Source: Ruminococcaceae bacterium HV4-5-B5C (GTDB lineage Bacteria; Bacillota; Clostridia; Oscillospirales; Acutalibacteraceae). Taken from it: DNA of 64,000 bases. Both the position numbers and the translations under genes were made by a program. The DNA lies in the NCBI GenBank assembly GCA_900184925.1, contig FXYJ02000001.1, forward strand, positions 62,001 to 126,000. Direction: 5' to 3'. The stretch's first letter is position 1, and every line of letters begins with the position of its first letter. Under the pieces are notes generated by a model. That model was not told the DNA's origin. It did no database searches and saw nothing but the letters and a program-made list of their open reading frames with translations. This document shows, in pieces, positions 15,535 to 25,089 of the stretch.

Positions 15535-16299
15535 TTGCATTATCTGATAACAGCAGACAGTGATATCGGCATCCTTAAAACCACAAATCAGGACAGCACC
15601 TGCGTAAAACACGTCAACACTTCACTTGGGGAAATCGTTATGGCGGTAATTTGTGACGGAATGGGAGGGCTGTCAAAGGGTGAGCTTGCAAGCGCAACGG
15701 TCATCCGGGCATTTTCAGACTGGTTCTGCGACGAACTTCCGTTTGAACTCACTGCGCCGGATCTTAAGGTGATCGGGGGAAAATGGGAAATGATGTTAAA
15801 AGACCTCAACCTCCGTATTCTGGATTACGGCAGGGCAAACGGCTGCAGCCTCGGTACCACATGCACCGGCCTCCTGATGGTTCAGGATCGGTATGTGATT
15901 GCACATATCGGAGATTCTCGTGTGTATCAGCTGAACTCCGATCTGTGTCAGCTGACGGAGGATCAAACGGTTGTAGGCAGAGAGATTCGTTCCGGCAGAA
16001 TGACCGAGGCGCAGGCAAAAACGGATTCCAGGCGAAATGTTCTGCTGCAGTGTGTCGGCGCTTCCAAAACAATCGAACCGCAGCTTGTCTTCGGAGAAGT
16101 GCAGGAAGGAGTTTATCTTCTCTGCACGGACGGCTTCCGACATGAAATAACGCCGAAAGAGATTTGCGGTTTTTTAAAACCGTCGCGTCTGAAAAATCAG
16201 ACAGAAATGCACAGGGGGACGCAATCGCTGATTCGCCTTTCCAAGAAGCGGAATGAAAAGGACAATATCTCCGCAATTGTGATTAAAGCACAGAAATAA
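15535..16299 (+). CDS. PP2C-family Ser/Thr protein phosphatase
   Basis: 254 residues. TTG 15535 is preferred because GAGGTGG lies eight bases before it; GTG 15523 is part of that site. Metal and catalytic motifs are present: DSDIGILKTTNQD, CDGMGGLSKGE, HIGDSRVYQL, LTEDQTVV, LLCTDGF and KDNISAIV. PP2C enzymes use two Mn or Mg ions to remove phosphate from serine and threonine. It should reverse the kinase encoded next and keep the FHA proteins and other targets dephosphorylated. There is no membrane segment. Confidence 0.92.
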   Translation: MHYLITADSDIGILKTTNQDSTCVKHVNTSLGEIVMAVICDGMGGLSKGELASATVIRAFSDWFCDELPFELTAPDLKVIGGKWEMMLKDLNLRILDYGRANGCSLGTTCTGLLMVQDRYVIAHIGDSRVYQLNSDLCQLTEDQTVVGREIRSGRMTEAQAKTDSRRNVLLQCVGASKTIEPQLVFGEVQEGVYLLCTDGFRHEITPKEICGFLKPSRLKNQTEMHRGTQSLIRLSKKRNEKDNISAIVIKAQK

Positions 16300-16319
16300 A
16301 CAGAAAGGGATTGTTCACT

Positions 16320-18008
16320 GTGGCAGAGACAGGCTCCGTTATTGAGGGAAAATACGAAATCCTGAAGCAGATCGGAAAAGGCGGGATGTCAACGGTCTAC
16401 CTCGCGATGGATAAAAGACTGAACAAGCAGTGGGCAGTCAAGGAAATCCGGAAGCAGGGCAAAAACAGGAATGACGAAATTGTGGTAAACAGCCTGATTG
16501 CCGAAGCGAACCTGATGAAAAGGCTCGATCATCCTGCATTGCCGCGGATTGTTGATATTATTGATAACGGCGAAACAATTTATGTTGTCATGGATTATAT
16601 CGAAGGCGAGTCACTTGACAAAATCATCAGCGAATACGGCCCGCAGCCGCAGGAACTCGTTCTTGATTGGGCCAAACAGCTTTGTGATGCGCTCGGTTAT
16701 CTGCATTCGCAGCGCCCTCCGATTATTTACCGTGATATGAAACCGGCAAATGTTATGCTGAAACCGGAAGGGAATGTCAAGGTTATTGATTTCGGAATTG
16801 CCCGGGAATACAAGGAGCAGAGTCTTGCCGACACAACTGTTCTTGGTACGCGGGGATACGCTCCTCCGGAGCAGCACGGGTCAAGGCAGACGGACGCCCG
16901 CTCTGATATATACGCGCTGGGAATGACAATGCATCATCTGCTGACAGGCGTTGATCCGCGCCCTGCCGATTATGTTTATCAGCCGATTCGCCAATGGAAC
17001 CCGGAGCTTTCCGATGGCTTGGAGCGTATCATTAATAAATGCACTGCGCTTGACCCTGATGACAGATATCAAAACTGCTCGGAACTCATGTATGCTTTGG
17101 AACACTATGAGCAAATTGACGATCAATACCGGAAAAAGCAGCAGAGAAAACTTTCTCTTTTCCTTGTCGCTGTCGGCTTTGCAGCCGTTACCGCAATCGG
17201 CGGAGCAGGTTGCAGGGTTGCGGCAAAACAGATTAACAGCAACAACTATGGAGCCCTGCTGTCGGTTGCCGACTCGACGGACTATGCGAAAAAAACAGCA
17301 TCCTACCGGCAGGCGATTACCATCTATCCTTATGATACGAGAGCCTATGAAAAACTGCTCGAAGCATATGAGGAGAAAGGCAAATTCGGCAAGCAGGAAA
17401 ATGATGAATTTCTTGCTCTGTACAATGCGAACCAGAGCGGTTTTAATCCGTCCGGCCGGGACTTTGCCGAGCTGAATTACAGGATCGGCATGATGTATTT
17501 CAACTATTATACCAATGATGACGGCACGAGCAGCTATGCAACCCGGGTGCAAAAGGCCTATTCGTTTTTTAAGGCCAATTTCGACAATGCTCCCCCCGAC
17601 TTTGCGGAAAAAAATCTGTCGGACTGTTATTATGAAATCTGTACCTTCTACCGGACCTACATACTTAGTTCCGCCAGTGTGGAAGAGGCTTCCGAAGACA
17701 GTTACCGAAAGTTGTTCACTGTAATTCAAAAAACACTCGGCAGTGTTAAAAACGCGGGATCTTACGATCAGCTGACGTTATACCATGGCGTTTTTATGCT
17801 TCTGTATGACCAGCGAATCAACCTGGCCGGTGTGCATGTCAGTCAGGAAACGGTTCTGAATCTTTTGAATACCGTCAATCAGGGAGCACAGGGGAGTACT
17901 GTGCAGAAAGCACAGTCACAGAAGCTGCGATCCGATATTACCGATCATTATCAGGAATATGCGGCAGCTGTTGAGCGTGCGTATCACAACGTGGAGGGTC
18001 GAAAATAA
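16320..18008 (+). CDS. Transmembrane Ser/Thr protein kinase with extracellular helical domain
   Basis: 562 residues from GTG 16320 (AAGGGA nine bases upstream). The kinase domain, residues 10-265, keeps every catalytic motif: GKGGMSTVY, AVKEI with the ATP lysine, YRDMKPANVML, VIDFGIARE and GTRGYAPPEQ, as in the PknB/PrkC family. One membrane helix lies near residues 278-298. The extracellular part, about 260 residues, is helical and TPR-like, without the PASTA repeats that sense peptidoglycan. Kinase-helix-helical ectodomain is the same order as in EssB/YukC of T7SS, whose kinase fold is inactive. Confidence 0.92.
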   Translation: MAETGSVIEGKYEILKQIGKGGMSTVYLAMDKRLNKQWAVKEIRKQGKNRNDEIVVNSLIAEANLMKRLDHPALPRIVDIIDNGETIYVVMDYIEGESLDKIISEYGPQPQELVLDWAKQLCDALGYLHSQRPPIIYRDMKPANVMLKPEGNVKVIDFGIAREYKEQSLADTTVLGTRGYAPPEQHGSRQTDARSDIYALGMTMHHLLTGVDPRPADYVYQPIRQWNPELSDGLERIINKCTALDPDDRYQNCSELMYALEHYEQIDDQYRKKQQRKLSLFLVAVGFAAVTAIGGAGCRVAAKQINSNNYGALLSVADSTDYAKKTASYRQAITIYPYDTRAYEKLLEAYEEKGKFGKQENDEFLALYNANQSGFNPSGRDFAELNYRIGMMYFNYYTNDDGTSSYATRVQKAYSFFKANFDNAPPDFAEKNLSDCYYEICTFYRTYILSSASVEEASEDSYRKLFTVIQKTLGSVKNAGSYDQLTLYHGVFMLLYDQRINLAGVHVSQETVLNLLNTVNQGAQGSTVQKAQSQKLRSDITDHYQEYAAAVERAYHNVEGRK

Positions 18009-18009
18009 G

Positions 18010-18552
18010 ATGGCAGAGCTTCTGACAAGAATTTCGTGGATTCTTTTTGCTGTAGCGCTAATCTCATTGCTGAGTGCAGCCGTTCTTTGGGTCAGATTTA
18101 AAATCCCTGAAATCATCGGAGACCTTACTGGAAGAACGGCAAAGAAAACAATAGCAAAGATGAGATCCGACAACGAGAAGACAGGAAAGATGGTATTGCG
18201 GCCGGGAGTTACGGGGGTTCGAAACAGCGGGAGCAGACATCCTCCTGCCCGGCACGAGTCTCCGCATGGAGGCTCAGGGCAGGGAGCAGTCCGCAGCAGA
18301 CACTCCCCGGTTACGCAGCAGGCAGAAGCAGGGCAAACCGGGCTTCTTGCCGACAACCGGGCAGACGGCAACAGTGAGGAAGGAACCGTTCTGCTTAACC
18401 AGACCCATAATTTTCTAGATGTGGGACATAACGCCACAACGCTTCTGGAAAAAACGGGGCGGCAAACCGGTACTGTAGCAGAAAGGCCTTCCATTGCTTT
18501 TGAAATGCTCGATGATGAGATCAACATCCATACGGACGAGGTGATTCCATGA
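18010..18552 (+). CDS. Single-pass membrane protein with threonine motifs
   Basis: 180 residues; ATG 18010 follows GGAGGGTC and lies one base after the kinase stop. One N-terminal membrane helix (residues 7-27) and a long polar, disordered cytoplasmic tail. The tail carries EEGTVLLNQ and NATTLLEK, the same motif as in the linker of the FHA protein at 14383. I infer that it is a kinase substrate and an FHA docking site at the membrane. It overlaps the next gene by four bases. No known family. Confidence 0.65.
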   Translation: MAELLTRISWILFAVALISLLSAAVLWVRFKIPEIIGDLTGRTAKKTIAKMRSDNEKTGKMVLRPGVTGVRNSGSRHPPARHESPHGGSGQGAVRSRHSPVTQQAEAGQTGLLADNRADGNSEEGTVLLNQTHNFLDVGHNATTLLEKTGRQTGTVAERPSIAFEMLDDEINIHTDEVIP

Positions 18553-19037
18553 AGTCTGAAATGAAAAGAAATCAATTCTTCTTTCTTTCGTCCATCAGCT
18601 TTCTGCTGATGTCGTCCACTTTACTTGTCATGCCGTTTGCGGATGCGTGGGAAAGTGGCCTGCGAATCGTGGGTGCAGCTTTCTGGTTTTTCCTGATGAT
18701 CGGTTTCCTGTTTAATTTTCTTTCAGACCGGGCACAGAAAGCTTATCAGCAACAGTTGCCTGAAAAGACGGAGAAAACAGGGGGCAGACCCGGGCTCTTC
18801 ACGTTCTTTTCAAACATTCCCGCTGCCATCTGTGACGTGGTGTTGTTTATCGGCATTTTTACAGCCGTCTTCACGGGACTGTTCCGTCCAGCGCTGATGA
18901 CGACGTATGCAGCGTATGTCCTGCTGTTTTTCATTGCCCTTTCGTTTTGTATGCATTGTTTGTTCAACGGAAGAAAATATAGACTGATCGGAAAATCAGT
19001 TCATGTGAGGTGCAGGCGTAATTATGCAAAAAAATAA
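18549..19037 (+). CDS. Four-helix integral membrane protein
   Basis: 162 residues with four hydrophobic helices in two pairs (about residues 8-30, 37-57, 88-110, 117-139) and a basic C-terminus. Start in an ATGA overlap with the previous gene; its own end overlaps the next gene by 14 bases, so all three are coupled. No domain recognised. It could be a membrane subunit of this T7SS, in place of EssA or EsaA, but nothing in the sequence proves that. Confidence 0.6.
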   Translation: MKSEMKRNQFFFLSSISFLLMSSTLLVMPFADAWESGLRIVGAAFWFFLMIGFLFNFLSDRAQKAYQQQLPEKTEKTGGRPGLFTFFSNIPAAICDVVLFIGIFTAVFTGLFRPALMTTYAAYVLLFFIALSFCMHCLFNGRKYRLIGKSVHVRCRRNYAKK

Positions 19038-22000
19038 AAAGGTTTTCCCGAAGAAGATCATGGCGGCGCTTCTGGCATTTGCCATGATTGTTTATCTGAT
19101 GCCCGCACCGCTTACCAAAGCGGCTGCTGTGTCCGCCCCGGATAACTCTGAGGCCCTGACGGTCACCGTTGTGGATGAACAGGGCAACCTGGTCTCCGGC
19201 GCGGAAGTAAAAGGAACGCTGAAAAAGTTTGATGAGACCGGTTTATCCTCCGACACCCAGGTGGATCAAACAACGGACACCGCCGGTAAGGCGGTCATTG
19301 CGAATGCAGCGGACATTGCGGGCTATGTGCCGCAGAGCGGAACAAAGCGGGTACAACTGGACGACTTTTCGATATCCTGCTCCGGTTATATTACCGATGT
19401 TTCAATTAACCAGATGATTGTTACTTCAACAAATCAGGATTTGAAGGTTACGCTGAAATCATCAACGATTAACGCAACTGTTTCAGCAACCGTTATAACC
19501 TATGACGGCTATGCTCACCCGGCCGCTTCCGTCAGCGGAACAGAACACGGTGACACAATCCAATACACTCTGAATGGCAAAGTTCAAAATGAGATGCCGG
19601 ATATCACGGAGGTGGGGAAATATTCGCTGCACGTCACGATTATGCGGGCAGGCTGTACCAACTTTGATGCGGACGTACAACCAATTGTCAACGCGGCAAC
19701 TTTTACCCCTGTCGTGACGCAGTACAGCGGAGATTATGACGGGAACAGCCATCCGGCACTGTCGGTTTCCGGGCTTCTGCCGACTGACACGGTGACCTAT
19801 CAACTGAACGGCGGTGCCAAGCAGTCTACGATTCCGGAGGTGACAGATTCGGGAACTTACTCTGTCACGATGCAGGTGTCCCGGCATGGGTATAATGACT
19901 ATAACAATATTTTTAAAAATGTAACAGTCAATGCGACTGCAATTGACGGCCTCTCTGCCACGGCCTACTCCGGAACTTATGATGGAACAGAGCATCCGGC
20001 TGTTACAGTCGGCGGAACAAAAGAGGGAGACACCATAACATATCAGCTCAATGGAGGCAATTGGACATCCACGGTTCCCCAGGTTAAAGATGCAGGGACT
20101 TACCCGATCAGGGTAAAGGTTTCAAGAACGAATTATAATGAGACCGAGGTTGAGTTTAGTCCTGCTAATGCAGTAATTCAGAAAGCAAATCAGACCTTGC
20201 AGTTCAACAATCCCGATTACACGGACGGCGGGCAAAAAAACGTTGTGCTCAACCCGGACGACCCTACAAAAAATATTTATTCCTTTTCAGCGCAGAGCGG
20301 GAATGAAACAGGAAATCCCATTACCTACAGGGTCGAAAATGCCCCCGGCGACAGCTCCGAAACCGCACAGATCGACAGCACCGGAAAATTAACGGTAAAA
20401 GCGGCCGGCTGCATTAAGGTTACCGCCACGTGCAGCGGCAACGACAATTACAATGACATCTCCATTTCCTGCAGTGTCTCCGTTCAGGCTCCCGGCAAAA
20501 ATCTGATCAGTTTCCCGGCCGCGTCAACATCCTATATTATCGGGCAAAACAGCGGTGTTGCAGCCCATGAAACGGCAATGAAAACAAACAGCGACGACAA
20601 TGGAGCTGTCACGTATTCCATCGACCGGACCGACATCGGGCTTGCCATCGATTCTTCCACCGGAGCCCTTACGGTATCCGATTATGAAAAACTCGGCAAA
20701 GCAATGAAGGTTAACGGGGGCTCAGTAAAGGTAGCGGTAACGGCAAATAAAAAAGCAGGTACCAAGCCCCTCTTTTTCCCCTTCCTTACCTATGAGGCAT
20801 ATCCCGCTGCTATGGTTTCCTACGCAGTGACGGTCTCGTTCCTTCCCACTCCGACTGATGCTTATGAGATTTCAGGAACACAGGGAAGCAACGGCTGGTA
20901 TACATCGGCAGCTGTCGTAGCACCGAAAGATCCATCCGCTTACTCTGTCTCCGGCTCATTAGGAACTCAAACTTTCGGTTCTTCGGTTACCTTCAGTGAT
21001 GAGGGGACAGGGCTCCGGACGGTGCATTTGAGAGATTCCGCCACCGGCGGAATTACGGCTGATATTCCTCTGGAAGGTTTGAAGATCGATACGGAAAAGC
21101 CGGATGCCAACCAAATGAATATTACTTATTCCACTTCCCTGATGGATGAGATTATCTCGGCCGTTACCTTCGGCTTTTACAACCCGGCGGTCACAGTAAC
21201 ATTTACGGCCGTCAATACGATTTCCGGCATTGACCATTTTAACTGGAGTTATACGAAACAGCAAGGTGCCAGTACGAGCAATCTGCCTTCTCAGACCGGG
21301 CAGATTCCGGTTGCAAGCGTAAAAAATGGCGTTGCCTCGGCGCAGATGACCCTGACCGGCGCACAGGCACAGTACCGGGGAAATATGTCGTTTACCGCTA
21401 CAAATTCCGCCGGCAGCACCAGCGATTTACGAACCGACAGCAATCATGTGATCATTATTGATACAACCAGCCCGACACGAACTGTTGCAATCAGTTCTGC
21501 CCAAAAGACAGTCGGAAAACATCTGTATTTTAACAGTGATGTAACGCTTACTTTTTCAGTTCACGAAGCAAATTTCTCTTCCGATGACGTTTCGGTGCAG
21601 GTGTCAAAAAACGGAGGTGCGCCTTATGCCGTTTCTCCGGTATGGACGGACGGCGAAGGTGATCTGCATACCGGCAATCTGACTCTTCAAGCACCCTCCG
21701 ATCATTCCGGCGACGGTGACTATGTCGTTACCATGACCTATCAGGACCGCTCCGGGAACACAATGGACCCCTATACCTCGGATTTGATCACCATTGACAC
21801 GACTCTACCGGTCATTGGTTTTACCTATGACCCTGCTCACCAGACTGCAAAAGTTCAGGTTACGGAGCACAATTTTGAGCCCTCTGATATTTCCGTCGGC
21901 GTCAGCTCCAAAGATATTGACGGAAAGAGCGTTGCTTCCCATGACATTACCGCTTATCTGAGAAGCTGCTCCTGGGTGCAGCAGGGCGATGTCCACACTG

Positions 22001-25000
22001 CTGTGATATCGGACTGGACCGATGCCGTATATGACTTGAAAATTGATTATCAGGACCTTGCCTGCCTTACGGCAAAACAGGATGACAGCGGCGAGTTTAC
22101 TGTTGACCATACCCCGCCGGACATCAGCACCATGAACGTTACATATTCCAAATCCATTCTCGACTCCGTGCTTTCCATGCTCACGTTTGGGTTCTATCAT
22201 TCTCCCACACAGGTAACTTTTACCGCACGCGACGCCGTTTCGGGTGTGGATCATTTCAACTGGAAGTATCTAAGACAGCCGGAGGCCAGTGACAGTAACA
22301 TTGAAAGCGACGGCGGAACGCTGCAGGCGTCAACGCAGGGAGGGGTGGCATCCGCGACTGTTACACTGCCGGAAGGGCAGCAGTTTCGGGGAAGCATCGC
22401 CTTCACTGCGACCGACCAGTGCGGAAATATCAGCGGAGAACGGACTGATAACGGGCACATTCTTGTCGTTGATACCATCCGGCCTGATATGACTGTTACC
22501 TACAGCCCGGCGAACCGTACAATCGGTTCCCAGATGTATTACAGCGGTGCCGCAACTGCAACACTTTCCGTCAATGAAGCCAATTTCTTTGCGCAGGACG
22601 TCACCGTTATGGTTTCCAAAAACGGCGGGTCACCCTATGCCGTTACGCCGTCATGGAAAGACACAAGCGCCGACATTCATGTGGGAGAGCTGACGGTTGC
22701 AGCCCCGCAGGACCACTCCGGCGACGGGGACTATGTGTTTACCGTCAGTTACACCGACCGTTCCGGAAACGCAATGGCAACCTACACATCACAGAAGATA
22801 ACGATTGACACTCAGACACCTGCCATTGACGTTTCCTACTCCAACCCGGAAGTTAAGAACAGTGTCACGGACGGGGACGGGAATGTCAGAAATTATTACG
22901 GTTCCACGCAGACAGCAAAAGTCACAATCACGGAACACAATTTTGATAAGAACGACGCCGACCTGTCAATCACTGCAAAAGATGTTTCAGGGCACGAACT
23001 GAACAGCGCCGGTCTGGTTTCTGAATCTCCGTGGTCGGACAGCGGAGACCAGCACACCGTTGTTGTCACTTTTTCCGGCGAAGCAAATTATCAGTTCCAT
23101 GTATCCTGTACGGATTTAGCCGGAAACGCGGAAAGTCACCGGCCCGATTCATTTACGGTTGACCGCACCGCACCGGACAATCTGAAAGTCAGTTACAGCC
23201 AAAGTGTACTTGACACGGTGCTGGAAGCCGTCTCATTCGGTTTTTACCGTGCGAGGATGACGGTTACAATGTCGGCTGAAGACCCAATGTCCGGCATTTC
23301 GGAACTCCGGTACAGCTATGAAAGAGCGGCGGGCGCAAGCTCCGTAAACGGGCAGCTGGTTGACCAGACTGTTCCGTCGGCGGATATTACCTACTCAAAT
23401 GACGGCAGATACGGTACCGCTCAATTTCAAATTCCTAAAACAGAGCCCGGGAGCGGAAGCCAGTTTAACGGCAGTGTAAAATTTTCCGCCAAAGACCGCT
23501 CAGGCAACAGTGCGGAGTATCAGGATTCCAAACGGATCGTAGTGGATAATATTGCCCCGACGGCGACGGTTGCCTACAATGCCCCCGTCAGAAAGCAGAA
23601 TGATATTTCCTATTATGCCGGAAGCGTCAGTGCAACTGTTACCGTTACGGAAGCGAATTTCTTTTCGCAGGATGTCTCGGTGTCCGTGTCGAGAGACGGA
23701 GGGAATGCGTCCGCTGTTTCCCCGAGATGGACGGATGTCAGCGCCGATACACATACGGGAACCTTTACCCTGTCGGGCGACGGAGATTACAAGGTCCTCA
23801 TTACTTATCGCGACCGCTCCGGGAACCAGATGACATCATACACTTCAAACCAACTGACTGTCGATACAAAAATCGATGCGCCTGTTATTACGATCAACGG
23901 TTCCGACGGGAATGGCAAGGCATTTCAGGGGGATGTCGTGCCGACAGTCAGTTTCAGCGACCAGAACTACGACGGGTATGAACTGACGATGACCCGAACG
24001 AGTTATGAAAAAAAGAATGAGAACGTTACCTCAAAATATGTTGGCAGCTCCATGTCGATTACCGACCGGGGAGGTTCGGGTTCGTTCCATACGTTTGATA
24101 AAACTGCAGAGAATGACGGCATCTATATGCTTACGGCAAAGGTAATGGATAAGGCGGGGCATAGCAGCACGTCTTCCTGCATGTTCACGGTGAACCGGTT
24201 CGGCTCCGTGTATTCCTACAATGACGCTCTGAACAGCCTGATTGCAGGAGGCGGCGCTTATGTCAAATCGGTGGGTGACGACCTTGTGATCACGGAATAC
24301 AATGCGACAAGACTGCTGCAGAATTCACTGAACATTGAAATCACACACGACGGGAATCCTCTTTCGGGCCCCTCCTACACGGTTTCGCCTGAAATCAATC
24401 CTGCAGTGGCTACTGGAACAAGCGGATGGTATCAGTACCAGTATGTAATCGGTAAGAACAATTTTAAGAGCGACGGGGTTTACAAGATCGTTGTTTCGTC
24501 AAAAGACACTGCCGGAAACATCCCGGAAAATACCAATTATAAAGACAAGACAATCCTGTTCCGGGTTGATTCCACCCCGCCGGAGCTGACCAGCGTGACG
24601 GGTCTTGACTCCGGCATCATCAACGCCCAGAAAGTTAAAGTGCAGTACGACGCCTACGACACGATCGGTCTGAAGTCCGCTGAAGTTTATCTTGACGGCA
24701 AAAAAATCAGTGAGGTTACCGATTTTAAGGGCAATCGAAACAATTACAGGGGAGGCTTTGAACTGGATGAAAACAGCAGTGCCCAGAAAGTCCGGATTGT
24801 GCTTCGCGATCTCGCGGGGAATGTGACGGATACCGATTCCGCGTCTTTCAAAAGCGTCTATGCGTTTGATAAGAATGTGATCGTGTCAACCAACGCTTTC
24901 GTCCGCTGGTATGCAGATAAGCCTCTGTTCCTGGGAACTGTCGGCGGCGGCATCGCGGTGATCGCCGGGGCTGTCGTACTGATTGTCCACCTGAAACGGA

Positions 25001-25020
25001 AACGTGCTGTCAAACAGTAG
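19024..25020 (+). CDS. Giant Ig-repeat surface protein (1998 residues)
   Basis: A signal peptide (basic start, then IMAALLAFAMIVYLMPAP, cut near KAAA) and a C-terminal membrane helix with a basic tail (VLIVHLKRKRAVKQ). There is no LPXTG motif, so it is membrane-anchored. Residues 40-140 resemble a carboxypeptidase-like or Cna-B-type fold. Three repeats of about 80 residues (TYDG, HPA, SVSG, GDTIxYxLNGG, SRxGY) follow. Then come three long Ig-like repeats (ITYSxS, FGFY, SGIDHFNW) alternating with three copies of the EANF-DVSVQVSKNGG and SGDGDYVVTMTYQDRSGN module. It lies inside the secretion locus and could span the cell wall as a conduit or adhesin. Confidence 0.85.
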   Translation: MQKNKKVFPKKIMAALLAFAMIVYLMPAPLTKAAAVSAPDNSEALTVTVVDEQGNLVSGAEVKGTLKKFDETGLSSDTQVDQTTDTAGKAVIANAADIAGYVPQSGTKRVQLDDFSISCSGYITDVSINQMIVTSTNQDLKVTLKSSTINATVSATVITYDGYAHPAASVSGTEHGDTIQYTLNGKVQNEMPDITEVGKYSLHVTIMRAGCTNFDADVQPIVNAATFTPVVTQYSGDYDGNSHPALSVSGLLPTDTVTYQLNGGAKQSTIPEVTDSGTYSVTMQVSRHGYNDYNNIFKNVTVNATAIDGLSATAYSGTYDGTEHPAVTVGGTKEGDTITYQLNGGNWTSTVPQVKDAGTYPIRVKVSRTNYNETEVEFSPANAVIQKANQTLQFNNPDYTDGGQKNVVLNPDDPTKNIYSFSAQSGNETGNPITYRVENAPGDSSETAQIDSTGKLTVKAAGCIKVTATCSGNDNYNDISISCSVSVQAPGKNLISFPAASTSYIIGQNSGVAAHETAMKTNSDDNGAVTYSIDRTDIGLAIDSSTGALTVSDYEKLGKAMKVNGGSVKVAVTANKKAGTKPLFFPFLTYEAYPAAMVSYAVTVSFLPTPTDAYEISGTQGSNGWYTSAAVVAPKDPSAYSVSGSLGTQTFGSSVTFSDEGTGLRTVHLRDSATGGITADIPLEGLKIDTEKPDANQMNITYSTSLMDEIISAVTFGFYNPAVTVTFTAVNTISGIDHFNWSYTKQQGASTSNLPSQTGQIPVASVKNGVASAQMTLTGAQAQYRGNMSFTATNSAGSTSDLRTDSNHVIIIDTTSPTRTVAISSAQKTVGKHLYFNSDVTLTFSVHEANFSSDDVSVQVSKNGGAPYAVSPVWTDGEGDLHTGNLTLQAPSDHSGDGDYVVTMTYQDRSGNTMDPYTSDLITIDTTLPVIGFTYDPAHQTAKVQVTEHNFEPSDISVGVSSKDIDGKSVASHDITAYLRSCSWVQQGDVHTAVISDWTDAVYDLKIDYQDLACLTAKQDDSGEFTVDHTPPDISTMNVTYSKSILDSVLSMLTFGFYHSPTQVTFTARDAVSGVDHFNWKYLRQPEASDSNIESDGGTLQASTQGGVASATVTLPEGQQFRGSIAFTATDQCGNISGERTDNGHILVVDTIRPDMTVTYSPANRTIGSQMYYSGAATATLSVNEANFFAQDVTVMVSKNGGSPYAVTPSWKDTSADIHVGELTVAAPQDHSGDGDYVFTVSYTDRSGNAMATYTSQKITIDTQTPAIDVSYSNPEVKNSVTDGDGNVRNYYGSTQTAKVTITEHNFDKNDADLSITAKDVSGHELNSAGLVSESPWSDSGDQHTVVVTFSGEANYQFHVSCTDLAGNAESHRPDSFTVDRTAPDNLKVSYSQSVLDTVLEAVSFGFYRARMTVTMSAEDPMSGISELRYSYERAAGASSVNGQLVDQTVPSADITYSNDGRYGTAQFQIPKTEPGSGSQFNGSVKFSAKDRSGNSAEYQDSKRIVVDNIAPTATVAYNAPVRKQNDISYYAGSVSATVTVTEANFFSQDVSVSVSRDGGNASAVSPRWTDVSADTHTGTFTLSGDGDYKVLITYRDRSGNQMTSYTSNQLTVDTKIDAPVITINGSDGNGKAFQGDVVPTVSFSDQNYDGYELTMTRTSYEKKNENVTSKYVGSSMSITDRGGSGSFHTFDKTAENDGIYMLTAKVMDKAGHSSTSSCMFTVNRFGSVYSYNDALNSLIAGGGAYVKSVGDDLVITEYNATRLLQNSLNIEITHDGNPLSGPSYTVSPEINPAVATGTSGWYQYQYVIGKNNFKSDGVYKIVVSSKDTAGNIPENTNYKDKTILFRVDSTPPELTSVTGLDSGIINAQKVKVQYDAYDTIGLKSAEVYLDGKKISEVTDFKGNRNNYRGGFELDENSSAQKVRIVLRDLAGNVTDTDSASFKSVYAFDKNVIVSTNAFVRWYADKPLFLGTVGGGIAVIAGAVVLIVHLKRKRAVKQ

Positions 25021-25089
25021 AACGGATTTCTGCATGAGGCTGACATCGTCGGTCCGTGTCCGAAAAACGAATGGAGTTGTCCAAATATT

